This document shows positions 29,467 to 37,751 of a DNA stretch of 37,752 nucleotides, piece after piece. Position 1 is the first letter of the stretch; every line of letters starts with the position of its first letter. The notes under the pieces were generated by a model. It had not been told where the DNA came from and made no database searches. It saw only the letters and a list, made by a program, of their open reading frames with translations. Source of the stretch: Clostridia bacterium (GTDB taxonomy: Bacteria; Bacillota; Clostridia; UMGS1883); NCBI GenBank assembly GCA_017472685.1, contig JAFUOO010000010.1:1-37752 (forward strand), in the 5' to 3' direction. The position numbers were made by a program, and so were the translations under genes.

Positions 29467-30909
29467 ATGAAAAAGTTTTTAAGTATAATACTTTGTTTGA
29501 TAATGGTGCTTGTGTCCCTGCCTATTAATGCGGAGGATTTCACCTTTGACATTTACGATTCTTTTTCTGCAGGAAATACTGACGAGCTCACTCTTATGGA
29601 AGTTGACGAAGAGGCTAAAGCTGCTTTAGAAGAAAAGCTTTTTGCTGCGTGGAACAATATGGACACAGAAGTTCAGTTGTACCCGGATGTTAAGATACAT
29701 AAGGACGATATAGTAAAAGTCTTTTCCTCAATTTTATTCGAAAACCCGCAGTACTATTATATTGTAAAAAGCTTTTCCGCTACATTGAAAGATGCCGGAT
29801 ATATAGGTGAACTGTATAATCTTAGTTATACCGTTGACAGTATGGATGAGGTGAAGGAAACCTGGGCAGAAGTTGATAAGGCAACAGAAGAAATACTTTT
29901 CAATATCAGTCCTGACATGACCGATTTTGAAAAAATTGTAACCGTGCATGACTATATGGTAAATAACTATGTTTACGATCTTGCGGATATGGATCAAACA
30001 TATTTCATTTTGCTTAAAAAGAAAGGTGTATGCATTGCTTATGCAGAGGCTTTTCAGCATGTGATGAATGTTCTGGGTATTGAATGCACAGTTGTAAAAT
30101 CCGAAGAAATGGGTCACACATGGAACATGGTAAAGCTCGATGACAGATGGTATCACATCGATGTTACATGGGACGACCCCAGGCTTGACCGCTTTGCCCA
30201 GATGAGCCACGAATTTATGCTCTTGAGCGAAAGCGAAATTAAAGCCTCGGGACATACAGGCTTTGAAGCACCCTACTACGCAGAGTCAACGACTTATACG
30301 GATGCTCCATGGCGCGATGAACCGGGTGCTCTTGTAACAGCAGACGGCATTATGTACCGTATCGAAGGCAATAACCTTATTGACGAAAACGGCAACATAA
30401 TATATAAAGACCTTGACGGTGGTGACGGGTATTGGGACACATCGGAAACCACGGGTGTTAAAAATGCAATTTTTGCAGGCTTGTGCGAAATAAACGATGT
30501 GCTGTACTTTAACACCGATACAGGCATTTATTCTTATAACCCCAAAACAAAGGAAACAGAATGTGTGCTCGAAGATTACGGATTATTTGGCTTATATGCA
30601 GATAAAAACACCGTTTTTTACGGAACTTATGATTTCAACACAGGAACGTTTATAAAAAAAGGTGAATTGCAGGTTTGCCAAACTTTTGTCAAAGAGCCTT
30701 ACTATGAGAACGGAAAGGCTGTTGTAAAGCTTTATAACGATTACGATAGTCCTGTATGGATAATAAGTAAGGGAGATGGTTATAAGATACATAAGGCAGA
30801 CGCTAAAAGCATTACCATAGCTCAGTTTGAAAACGGAAGTGAGCAGACAATTTATGTGTGGAAAAATAGCTTAGAGCCTGTTGTTGGAACCTTTATTGTA
30901 AGTGAATAA
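29467..30909 (+). CDS. Secreted transglutaminase-like protein
   Basis: 480 residues. The signal peptide ends near residue 22 (INA-ED). The transglutaminase/cysteine-protease-like core lies at about 155-240, with the triad Cys189 (GVCIAYAEAF), His217 (GHTWNMV) and Asp232 (WYHIDVTWDDP). Such secreted domains are usually proteolytic or peptide-binding. The C-terminal part (about 270-480) looks like a run of beta repeats resembling propeller or display domains. The start chosen has AAAGGGG 8 bp upstream; GTG at 29458 lies within that site. It ends in a bidirectional terminator facing pheT. Confidence 0.87.
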   Translation: MKKFLSIILCLIMVLVSLPINAEDFTFDIYDSFSAGNTDELTLMEVDEEAKAALEEKLFAAWNNMDTEVQLYPDVKIHKDDIVKVFSSILFENPQYYYIVKSFSATLKDAGYIGELYNLSYTVDSMDEVKETWAEVDKATEEILFNISPDMTDFEKIVTVHDYMVNNYVYDLADMDQTYFILLKKKGVCIAYAEAFQHVMNVLGIECTVVKSEEMGHTWNMVKLDDRWYHIDVTWDDPRLDRFAQMSHEFMLLSESEIKASGHTGFEAPYYAESTTYTDAPWRDEPGALVTADGIMYRIEGNNLIDENGNIIYKDLDGGDGYWDTSETTGVKNAIFAGLCEINDVLYFNTDTGIYSYNPKTKETECVLEDYGLFGLYADKNTVFYGTYDFNTGTFIKKGELQVCQTFVKEPYYENGKAVVKLYNDYDSPVWIISKGDGYKIHKADAKSITIAQFENGSEQTIYVWKNSLEPVVGTFIVSE

Positions 30910-30914
30910 AAAAG

Positions 30915-30945
30915 AAACCCGCTGATTTTAAATCAGCGGGTTTTT
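30915..30945. terminator. Bidirectional terminator between the transglutaminase-like gene and pheT
   Basis: Long inverted repeat with arms AAACCCGCTGATTT and AAATCAGCGGGTTT and T tracts on both strands. Confidence 0.93.
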
Positions 30946-30953
30946 GTGTGAAA

Positions 30954-33314
30954 TTATTTCTTCATGGGAATGCCCTGTGCGTCAAGCTTAGCAATGATAG
31001 AATCAACAACCTCCATTACTTCATCCTTTGTAAGTGTTCTTTCACCGTGGGAGAAGAGAATTCTTACAGTGATGGACTTGCCGGAGTCGTCAACGTATGT
31101 GTCAAGAAGCTTAACAGACTTGATAAGAGGGCAGTTAGCTTCTTCAATAGCCTTGCCGATGGGCGCATACTTGTCGGAAACAAAGGAAACGTCAATTTCC
31201 ATTTCGGGATACTTGGAAGGCTCTACGTACTTTATGGAGTTGTTCTTTTCACCCGAGAATGCTTTAACATCAATCTCAGCAAATACGATAGCTGCCTTTT
31301 TGTCAATCTTCTTTGAAATAACAGGGTGAACAATGCCGATAGTGCCCAGACAGGTGCCGTTAAGGCAGATTGCGTTAAGGTTTCTGGGATGCTCGTAGCT
31401 GTGTGTTGCCTCAATAGCCTCGAAGGATAAAGAAGCATGGCGGAGGTCATCTGTGATGACAGCCAAAATATCACGGAGGTAGATGTACAACTCTTCTACG
31501 CTCTTTGTTTTGTCAAAGAGTGTGATGCAAAGCTTCTTTTCTTCCTTACAAAGACCGTCTTCCTTTAAGCCTTCAACAACTCTGCCCACTTCAAACACGC
31601 CGAAGGAGGGTGCGTAGGAAGTGTTAGCCTTAACCTGGCAAAGCTGTGTGGGAACAATGGACTTACGGATTGTTTCAATGTTGGGGTTTGTTGCGTTCAC
31701 AAGCTTAATGTTGTCTTCAATTTCAATGCCCAAATCCTTATACTCATCGTAGTATGCCCATACGTAAGAGTGAAGCTCATGGAGCGAAAATCTCTTTACT
31801 AAGATATCCTTAATCTTTTCTTCCATTGTCTTCTCTTCAGCAGCACGAACAGGATAGAGCGGAACTGCTGCTGTGTTAATTTCGAAGTTGTCGTAGCCGT
31901 AAATACGTGTGATTTCTTCGATGATGTCAGCCTTCATTGTAACGTCCTTTGTTGCTCTCCATGAGGGAACTGTTACGTTGAATGTATCAGCCTCTGTTTC
32001 AACTGTGAAGCCAAGAGCACGGAGTGTCTTTACGATTGTATCGTTATCAATTTCAATACCTGTGTAACGGTCAACAAACTTTTTGTCGAATGTGAGCTTA
32101 CGAGTGGGGTAGGAGTAAGCGATTTCGTCTGTAAGAGAAGAAACAACCTGTACACCGGAGTCAATATCTGTCAAAAGCTTTACAAAACGTGCGATTGCAG
32201 GAACAGTAAGCTCGGGGTCAAGGCACTTTTCATAACGCTGAGAAGCGTCTGTACGGTGAGCTAAGCGCACTGTGCTCTTACGGATACTAACTGCATCAAA
32301 GGTTGCACTTTCAAGTGTAAGGCGTGTTGTGTCTTCTACAATTTCGCTGTCCAAGCCACCCATGATACCTGCGATTGCAACGGGAGTATTGTCGTTACAA
32401 ATCATAAGTGTGTTTTCGTCGCAGTTACGGTCAACACCGTCAAGTGTACGGAACATGTGAGGTGCCTCAAATCTCTTTATGCGGAGCTTTTCAACCTTTC
32501 TTGAGTCAAATGCGTGCATGGGCTGACCCATTTCAAGCATAAGGTAGTTTGTTAAGTCGGCAAGAAGGTTGATAGAGCGCATACCGCAGTAGAAAAGACG
32601 GATACGCATATTAACAGGACTTACGTTCTTTGTGATGTTTTCAACCTGCAAGCAGGAGTAACGCTGACAAAGAGGGTCTTCAATCTTCATGTCAATTCTG
32701 GGAAGACTGTCGTACTTAGTGAGGTCAACACTGTCAAGACTCTTCAATTCTCTGCCTGCGATTGCAGCAAACTCACGTGCAATACCATAGTGACCCCAAA
32801 GGTCAGGACGGTTGGTAAGGCTCTTATTGTCAACCTCAAAGATAATGTCGTCAACCTCGTAAGCATCCTTGATAAGTGTACCGTTTGCTAAATCATCAGT
32901 AATGTCCATAATGCCGTCGTTGTTGTCACTAATGCCGATTTCCTTTTCGGAGCAACACATACCATAGGAGGTGTAGCCTGCCAACGGACGGGGAGCAATT
33001 GTGATTTCGCCTATGCGTGCACCAACGGGAGCAAAGGCTGTTTTCATACCAACACGAACATTGGGTGCACCGCACACAACGTCAATGAGTTCACCGTTAC
33101 CTGCATCAACCTTTAAAAGGTGGAGCTTTTTGGAGTCGGGGTGGTCGTTAACCTCTTTGATTTCGGCAACAACAATGCCGTCAATGTCGCTACCTTTAAA
33201 GAAAATCTCGTTTTCAACTTCTGCAGTTGAAAGAGAAAACTGGCTTATTAATTTTAACTTATCCAGACCTGTGAAATCCACAAAGTCGGAAATCCAATTC
33301 ATAGATAAAAACAT
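30954..33314 (-). CDS. pheT: Phenylalanyl-tRNA synthetase beta subunit
   Basis: 786 residues of the alpha2-beta2 synthetase. The N terminus starts MFLSMNWISDFVD, followed by an OB-fold tRNA-binding EMAP-like domain (about 40-150), the B3/B4 editing domain (about 200-370) that clears Tyr-tRNA(Phe), B5 (about 395-465), and the C-terminal anticodon-binding FDX domain. GAAAGGA lies 10 bp before ATG 33314; TTG at 33323 is a less likely start. It is co-transcribed with pheS under the T-box. Confidence 0.96.
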   Translation of the reverse strand: MFLSMNWISDFVDFTGLDKLKLISQFSLSTAEVENEIFFKGSDIDGIVVAEIKEVNDHPDSKKLHLLKVDAGNGELIDVVCGAPNVRVGMKTAFAPVGARIGEITIAPRPLAGYTSYGMCCSEKEIGISDNNDGIMDITDDLANGTLIKDAYEVDDIIFEVDNKSLTNRPDLWGHYGIAREFAAIAGRELKSLDSVDLTKYDSLPRIDMKIEDPLCQRYSCLQVENITKNVSPVNMRIRLFYCGMRSINLLADLTNYLMLEMGQPMHAFDSRKVEKLRIKRFEAPHMFRTLDGVDRNCDENTLMICNDNTPVAIAGIMGGLDSEIVEDTTRLTLESATFDAVSIRKSTVRLAHRTDASQRYEKCLDPELTVPAIARFVKLLTDIDSGVQVVSSLTDEIAYSYPTRKLTFDKKFVDRYTGIEIDNDTIVKTLRALGFTVETEADTFNVTVPSWRATKDVTMKADIIEEITRIYGYDNFEINTAAVPLYPVRAAEEKTMEEKIKDILVKRFSLHELHSYVWAYYDEYKDLGIEIEDNIKLVNATNPNIETIRKSIVPTQLCQVKANTSYAPSFGVFEVGRVVEGLKEDGLCKEEKKLCITLFDKTKSVEELYIYLRDILAVITDDLRHASLSFEAIEATHSYEHPRNLNAICLNGTCLGTIGIVHPVISKKIDKKAAIVFAEIDVKAFSGEKNNSIKYVEPSKYPEMEIDVSFVSDKYAPIGKAIEEANCPLIKSVKLLDTYVDDSGKSITVRILFSHGERTLTKDEVMEVVDSIIAKLDAQGIPMKK

Positions 33315-33353
33315 AGTTATCAATCCTTTCTGTAAGATGTGGGGAATTTTACA

Positions 33354-33376
33354 CGGACCGTCGGGGACGCCGGTCC
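33354..33376. repeat. GC-rich REP-like hairpin between pheS and pheT
   Basis: Stem GGACCG/CGGTCC with a 10-nt loop, in a context (GTAGGGACCGGCGTCC on the minus strand) much richer in GC than its surroundings. No T run follows, so it is not a terminator. Confidence 0.55.
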
Positions 33377-33382
33377 CTACGA

Positions 33383-34435
33383 TTATTCGTCGTCAGTGAA
33401 CTGAGCGAGTGCTTTAAGACTACCCGAGTTAAGGTCACGGATGTCCTTAACGCCGTACTTCATCATGGCAAGGCGAGTTAAGCCAAGACCGAAGGCGAAG
33501 CCTGTATATTCCTCGGGGTCAATACCGCCTGCCTTAAGTACTTCGGGGTGAATCATACCACAGGGGCAAAGCTCAAGCCAGCCTGAATGCTTACAGGAGG
33601 GGCAACCGTCGCCACCGCAGATAAGACAGCTGATATCAAGCTCAAAGCCGGGCTCCACAAAGGGGAAGAAGCCGGGACGAAGACGAACCTTAATGTCCTT
33701 CTGGAATACTTCACTGAGCATTGTCTTCATGAAGAAGATAAGGTTTGAAATGGAAATGTTCTTGTCAACCATAACGCCTTCCATCTGGAAGAAGGTGTTT
33801 TCGTGGCAGGCATCTGTTGCTTCGTTTCTAAAGCATCTGCCGGGGAAGATAGCCTTAATGGGCTTACCCTCGTTGATAAGAGCATCCTTATACTTTTTAT
33901 AGATAGCATTCTGTGCCGCAGATGTGTGGCTCTTAAGAAGCTGACCGTTTTCAAGATAGTATGTGTCCTGCATATCGCGTGCGGGGTGGTGCTTGGGAAT
34001 GTTGAGTGCCTCGAAGCATTCGTAGTCTGTTACAACCTCACTGTAGTCTTCAACGTGGAAGCCCATGGACTTGAACACCTTTTCGCACTGGCGCTGAACA
34101 AGTGTAATGGGGTGATAGCTTCCGCGATTGAGGTTTGCGGGAGTAGAAATGTCGAACTCGGGCATGGAGTTAATCTCTGCAATGATTTCGGCATTCTTTA
34201 TTTCTTCAAACTTGTCGGCAATTAGTTTGCCTGCTTCTTCCTTAAGGACATTTACCTTCTGACCAAAGTCCTTCTTTTCTTCGATTGAAAGGTCCTTCAT
34301 ACCCTTCAAAAGTCCTGTGATAGAGCCGTTTTTGCCTAAGTATTCAACTCTTAAAGCATCAACTGCAGCTGCATCGGTAGCCGCGTTCAGTTTTGAAACA
34401 AGCTCGTCACGGAGTGCTGTTACTTTTTCTGACAT
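33383..34435 (-). CDS. pheS: Phenylalanyl-tRNA synthetase alpha subunit
   Basis: 350 residues. N-terminal coiled-coil arm (about 1-85), then a class II catalytic core with motif 2 CFRNEATDACHENTFFQMEG (about 205-224) and motif 3 GFAFGLGLTRLAMMKYG (about 319-335). A Cys-rich insert CLICGGDGCPSC (about 274-285) occurs in some PheS groups and may hold zinc. AAAGGA lies 8 bp before ATG 34435; a longer frame starting at 34492 would run into the T-box terminator tract and is rejected. Confidence 0.96.
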   Translation of the reverse strand: MSEKVTALRDELVSKLNAATDAAAVDALRVEYLGKNGSITGLLKGMKDLSIEEKKDFGQKVNVLKEEAGKLIADKFEEIKNAEIIAEINSMPEFDISTPANLNRGSYHPITLVQRQCEKVFKSMGFHVEDYSEVVTDYECFEALNIPKHHPARDMQDTYYLENGQLLKSHTSAAQNAIYKKYKDALINEGKPIKAIFPGRCFRNEATDACHENTFFQMEGVMVDKNISISNLIFFMKTMLSEVFQKDIKVRLRPGFFPFVEPGFELDISCLICGGDGCPSCKHSGWLELCPCGMIHPEVLKAGGIDPEEYTGFAFGLGLTRLAMMKYGVKDIRDLNSGSLKALAQFTDDE

Positions 34436-34490
34436 AATAACAGTCCTTTCTTTATAGATAATAAAAATTATAGACAAATATAGTGAAAAC

Positions 34491-34728
34491 AAAAAAAGCT
34501 CGCCCCACTAAGGGACGAGCATAATAACCCGCGGTACCACCCAAATTCAGGAATTTTCCTGCACTTTAGTGCGTTTTACGTGACGCTACACCCTGCTTAA
34601 TCAATGCTTTCGCAGAACGCTCCAATGCTGAAATTCAACCGTAAAAACATAAGACTGCTCACAGCCGACGACAGTCACTCTCTTGTATGCCCCTTTACAG
34701 CCTACTTACACATTTTCAACGCGTGTAC
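34491..34728 (-). promoter_or_regulatory. T-box riboswitch leader of pheST
   Basis: The minus-strand leader senses uncharged tRNA. The T-box sequence GGGTGGTACCGCGGG lies at 34528-34542 and can pair with the tRNA NCCA end. The competing terminator has arms GCTCGTCCC and GGGGCGAGC followed by seven T (34491-34520). Stem I is upstream (about 34620-34710) and contains AGAGAG-type and apical-loop sequence. A TTC at 34630-34632 (minus strand, in GAATTTCAG) is a suitable phenylalanine specifier. Uncharged tRNA-Phe would favour the antiterminator. Confidence 0.93.
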
Positions 34729-34734
34729 CCGATT

Positions 34735-34763
34735 ATTATATAGCTAAAACGCGATAAAGTCAA
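34735..34763 (-). promoter_or_regulatory. Promoter of the pheST T-box leader
   Basis: Minus strand: -35 TTGACT (34758-34763), 17-bp spacer, -10 TATAAT (34735-34740). Confidence 0.88.
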
Positions 34764-34810
34764 GTATTTTTGCCTCGAAAAGTACATATAAATATGAAGA
34801 GGTGAACTAT

Positions 34811-35266
34811 ATGTGGAACAAAATCAAGCCCTTTGTGTACTTTGTTGCGTTAAGTCTTGGCGTTGGGGCTTTAGCGGCATTTCTCACAAGAGGAAATATG
34901 AACATTTACGACGAAATTACCACTCCGCCCCTTGCTCCGCCCATGCAGCTTTTTCCCATTGTGTGGACTATTTTATACATCCTAATGGGTGTAGGTGCGG
35001 CCTTGGTGTACAGAGAAAACAAAAGCGTGCCCGCTGTTTTTTACTTGCAGCTGGCAGTTAATTTTTTATGGAGCATAATATTTTTTAATTTGAGAATGTT
35101 TCTGCTTTCATCAATCTGGCTGGTGTTCCTCATTTTCCTGATATGGCGAATGATAAAACAGTTCAGAATTTACGACATAAGAGCGGCATATTTGCAGTAT
35201 CCGTATCTTATATGGTGCATTTTTGCGCTTTATCTTAATGTGGCAATATGGTGGCTTAACAAATAG
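34811..35266 (+). CDS. tspO: TspO/MBR family membrane protein
   Basis: Five-helix membrane protein of 151 residues that binds tetrapyrroles and related ligands. Family signatures seen are TPPLAPPMQLFPIVWTILYILMGVGAALV (about 37-65), NFLWSIIFFNLRMF near 85-98 and PYLIWCIFALYLNVAIWWLN at the end. AGAGGTG lies 6 bp before the ATG; GTG at 34802 overlaps it. It is monocistronic with a terminator shared with the convergent isomerase gene. Its physiological role in Clostridia is not known. Confidence 0.93.
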   Translation: MWNKIKPFVYFVALSLGVGALAAFLTRGNMNIYDEITTPPLAPPMQLFPIVWTILYILMGVGAALVYRENKSVPAVFYLQLAVNFLWSIIFFNLRMFLLSSIWLVFLIFLIWRMIKQFRIYDIRAAYLQYPYLIWCIFALYLNVAIWWLNK

Positions 35267-35269
35267 ACA

Positions 35270-35298
35270 AAAAGAGACGTTCAATGAACGTCTCTTTT
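35270..35298. terminator. Bidirectional terminator
   Basis: 13-bp perfect arms (AAAAGAGACGTTC and complement) with an AAT loop between the convergent tspO and isomerase genes. Confidence 0.93.
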
Positions 35299-35309
35299 AA
35301 TGTTGGATT

Positions 35310-35948
35310 TTAAGCAAGTTTTGCCTTGATAACTTCTGCCATCTTGTCACACTTGCAGTTAGCAAAGAAGAGTTCACTGAACTTTTCTCCGCCGATTGCA
35401 CCCTTTAAGAGGTCCTGGTCAATGTTTTCAAGAATGTAGAACATATCCTGATGTGTAACCTTCTTTACTTCATCAAGGATCTTCTTATTGCGCTGTTCGG
35501 GAACAGCTCTTTCCTTGGGATAACCGCCGCCCCATTCTTCAACGAAGAGCTTTTCAAATACGTACTGGAGGTTTAATTCGCAGCCCCAGCCCCAGCCCTT
35601 AGCGAAGGGAAGAGCGATAGCGTTACCGTTGTTAACCTGTGTGAACTGATATGCGTCTGTGGGGTCTACAACGTGACCGCAGAGAACGCCGGGGAAAGAA
35701 TTACAAGCGAGCATTGCGCCTTCACCTGTACCGCAGCCTGTGATTACAAGGTCTGCTGCGCCGGAGTTTAAAAGAATTGCAGAAAGAATACCAATCTGTA
35801 CATATGTAAGCTGTGCTGTGTCTTCAGCAGAGTACATGCCGTAGTTGTGAACTTCGTGTCCGAGGGGCTCAACAACCTTCTTGAGTGTAGCTTCGATAAG
35901 AGCATTCTTAGCTGCCTGGCTGTTTTCATTAATAAGTGCAATTTTCAT
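35310..35948 (-). CDS. RpiB/LacA/LacB-family sugar-phosphate isomerase
   Basis: 212 residues, longer than RpiB (about 150) because of a C-terminal extension (about 145-212). The Rossmann-like core shows NENSQAAKN at the phosphate site, the catalytic GCGTGEGAMLACNSFPGV block (about 70-87) and VDPTDAYQFTQVNNGNAIALP near 93-113. Members interconvert pentose or hexose phosphates (ribose 5-P, galactose 6-P, allose 6-P); the exact substrate is uncertain. ATG at 35948 has GAAAGGA 10 bp upstream; the ATG at 35957 is too close to it. Confidence 0.87.
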   Translation of the reverse strand: MKIALINENSQAAKNALIEATLKKVVEPLGHEVHNYGMYSAEDTAQLTYVQIGILSAILLNSGAADLVITGCGTGEGAMLACNSFPGVLCGHVVDPTDAYQFTQVNNGNAIALPFAKGWGWGCELNLQYVFEKLFVEEWGGGYPKERAVPEQRNKKILDEVKKVTHQDMFYILENIDQDLLKGAIGGEKFSELFFANCKCDKMAEVIKAKLA

Positions 35949-35984
35949 TTTTATCATGTCCTTTCAATAATATTTATTACCTAT

Positions 35985-36013
35985 ATTCTATAGGAAAAGA
36001 GCAGTTTTGTCAA
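35985..36013 (-). promoter_or_regulatory. Promoter of the isomerase gene, inside the antiporter terminator
   Basis: Minus strand: -35 TTGACA (36008-36013) lies in the loop and right arm of the terminator hairpin (35996-36031), then a 17-bp spacer and -10 TAGAAT (35985-35990). Confidence 0.7.
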
Positions 36014-36031
36014 TGGACAAAACTGCTCTTT
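35996..36031 (-). terminator. Terminator of the antiporter gene
   Basis: 16-bp perfect arms (AAAGAGCAGTTTTGTC and complement) around a 4-nt loop, with a short T run on the minus strand. Confidence 0.9.
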
Positions 36032-36034
36032 GAA

Positions 36035-37354
36035 TTAACGATGTCTGCGATGAATATGGAACATCTTTGCGGCTTCTTCAAGCATGTTACTGCGACGGTG
36101 CTTAACCTCGTCGCTCATGGGCTGAATATCGCCGGCGGCGGTAAGCGCCATGCGTGTGAAGATGGGACCGAAGAGTTCATATATAAGCACTGCAAAAAGA
36201 ATAATATTGCGGATTAATGTGCCCTGCTCGCCCATGGTGTTGCCTGCAATTGTACACATTCCGAGCGCCACACCTGCCTGAGGCAGAAGTGTTATACCGA
36301 GGTATTTGCATACCTGGGGCGGACACTGTGTCAAGCGGGCGCTCACACCTGCACCTATATATTTGCCGAGAGAACGGAATATGATATATACAACACCGAT
36401 TGCAACAATTGCAACGTCACCGAATACGCCCAGCTCCAGTTCGGCACCGCTTATAACAAAGAAAAGTGCCAGAAGGGGCGAGCTCCATTTTTCGGCTCTT
36501 GCCATCAAATCATGAGAAAGGGGACAGATGTTACAGAAAATTGTACCCAGCATCATGCAAACTAAAAGAGAAGAGAAGCCTACATGCACGGGACCGATAT
36601 CAAAGGAAAGCTTGGAAATTGCAACTGTTACAAAAACAAACGCTATTGTCATGTTAAGTCTATTGGTGTTGGAGTTGAACATTTTTTCCAGCTGAGTAAG
36701 TATGTAACCCATTATTGCACCCAAAACAAGAGAGCCTGCAATTTCAATAAGAGGATTTACCAATATGGAAACAGTATCAACTGTGCCAGAAATCATTGTG
36801 CGTGCAATACCGAAGGATACAGCAAAGGCGATAAGACATACGGCATCGTCAAGAGCAACTACCGGGAGCAAAATGTTTGTGACGGGACCCTTTGCTTTAT
36901 ACTGGCGTACAACCATAAGTGTTGCCGCAGGAGCTGTTGCCGAGGCAATGGCACCTAATGTTATGGCCTGGGGAAGTGTGATAACATGGGGCATTGCATA
37001 ATGAAATGCTATAAGAGCAATGTCGGTAAAGAGAACGGCTGCCAACGCTTCCCATATGCCGATTGCAAATGCCTGCTTACCTGTTTTCTTTAAATCTTCA
37101 AGTCTGAACTCGCTGCCTATGGAAAAAGCAATAAAGCCTAAGGCAACGTCTGCAACAAGTGCAAGGTTGTGAACATCTGCGCCTGTGGCAAAGCCAAAGC
37201 CTTCAATGCCCAATCTGCCTATGAAGTAGGGACCGATAAGCACGCCTGCAATAAGATATGCCGTAACTGCGGGCAATTTTAAGGGCTTGAATGCTCTGGT
37301 CATTAAAAGACCGCCTAAAAGTGCAATTGATACTGATAATAAAGTGCTTGACAT
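36035..37354 (-). CDS. CPA2-family cation:proton antiporter
   Basis: 439 residues with about 12 hydrophobic segments of the Na+/H+ exchanger fold, for example AVTAYLIAGVLIGPYFIG near the N terminus, ASATAPAATLMVVRQYKAKGPV (about 136-157), and VALDDAVCLIAFAVSFG (about 164-180), where the DD pair may be the ion site. No C-terminal TrkA-N/KTN regulatory domain is present, unlike KefB/KefC. It exchanges protons for Na+ or K+ across the cytoplasmic membrane. AAGGAAG precedes the ATG. Its promoter contains a palindrome. Confidence 0.9.
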   Translation of the reverse strand: MSSTLLSVSIALLGGLLMTRAFKPLKLPAVTAYLIAGVLIGPYFIGRLGIEGFGFATGADVHNLALVADVALGFIAFSIGSEFRLEDLKKTGKQAFAIGIWEALAAVLFTDIALIAFHYAMPHVITLPQAITLGAIASATAPAATLMVVRQYKAKGPVTNILLPVVALDDAVCLIAFAVSFGIARTMISGTVDTVSILVNPLIEIAGSLVLGAIMGYILTQLEKMFNSNTNRLNMTIAFVFVTVAISKLSFDIGPVHVGFSSLLVCMMLGTIFCNICPLSHDLMARAEKWSSPLLALFFVISGAELELGVFGDVAIVAIGVVYIIFRSLGKYIGAGVSARLTQCPPQVCKYLGITLLPQAGVALGMCTIAGNTMGEQGTLIRNIILFAVLIYELFGPIFTRMALTAAGDIQPMSDEVKHRRSNMLEEAAKMFHIHRRHR

Positions 37355-37413
37355 AAAACCGCTTCCTTTATATGTAATATAAATGAGTGTCGAAAAGCTG
37401 GCACCAAAAATGA

Positions 37414-37442
37414 ATTATAGCACCCTTTACATGGAATGTAAA
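37414..37442 (-). promoter_or_regulatory. Promoter and candidate operator of the antiporter gene
   Basis: Minus strand: -35 TTTACA (37437-37442), 17-bp spacer, -10 TATAAT (37414-37419). The -35 forms one arm of a perfect palindrome TTTACAT-TCC-ATGTAAA (37426-37442), a plausible repressor site. Confidence 0.72.
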
Positions 37443-37532
37443 GTTAAAATTTGCAAAAGAAAAAGGGATTTTTTAAAAGAAAATTTGGTGGATTTTTTGA
37501 TAGTGAACGAAAATATATTTTGAAAATTGCTA

Positions 37533-37561
37533 TTGACAAAACCGTTTTCAGATATTATAAT
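37533..37561 (+). promoter_or_regulatory. Promoter of the tRNA cluster
   Basis: Consensus -35 TTGACA (37533-37538), 17-bp spacer and -10 TATAAT (37556-37561), 37 bp before the first tRNA. Confidence 0.9.
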
Positions 37562-37598
37562 AATAAAGCTGACTATTTCAGCATACATTTTAATATAT

Positions 37599-37674
37599 TC
37601 CTCTATAGCTCAGTCGGTAGAGCGCATGACTGTTAATCATGATGTCGTTGGTTCAAGTCCAACTGGAGGAGCCA
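37599..37674 (+). tRNA. tRNA-Asn (GTT)
   Basis: 76 nt with encoded CCA. Acceptor arms TCCTCTA/TGGAGGA, D-arm AGCTCAGTCGGTAGAGC, anticodon arm CATGA-CTGTTAA-TCATG with anticodon GTT at 37632-37634, and T-arm with GTTCAAGTC. The next tRNA starts immediately after CCA. Confidence 0.97.
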
Positions 37675-37751
37675 GGATCTTTAGCTCAGTTGGTTAGAGC
37701 TACCGGCTCATAACCGGTCGGTCCGGGGTTCGAGTCCCTGAAGATCCACCA
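37675..37751 (+). tRNA. tRNA with CAT anticodon (Met, or Ile2)
   Basis: 77 nt with encoded CCA. Acceptor GGATCTT/AAGATCC, D-arm AGCTCAGTTGGTTAGAGC, anticodon arm ACCGG-CTCATAA-CCGGT with anticodon CAT at 37709-37711, and T-arm with GTTCGAGTC. The paired G1-C72 excludes initiator tRNA. Elongator Met and lysidine-modified Ile2 share this anticodon and cannot be separated with certainty by eye. Confidence 0.93.

Noticed and set aside
37451..37636. 61-codon frame upstream of the tRNAs
   Set aside because: It runs across the tRNA promoter and into tRNA-Asn and has no ribosome site.
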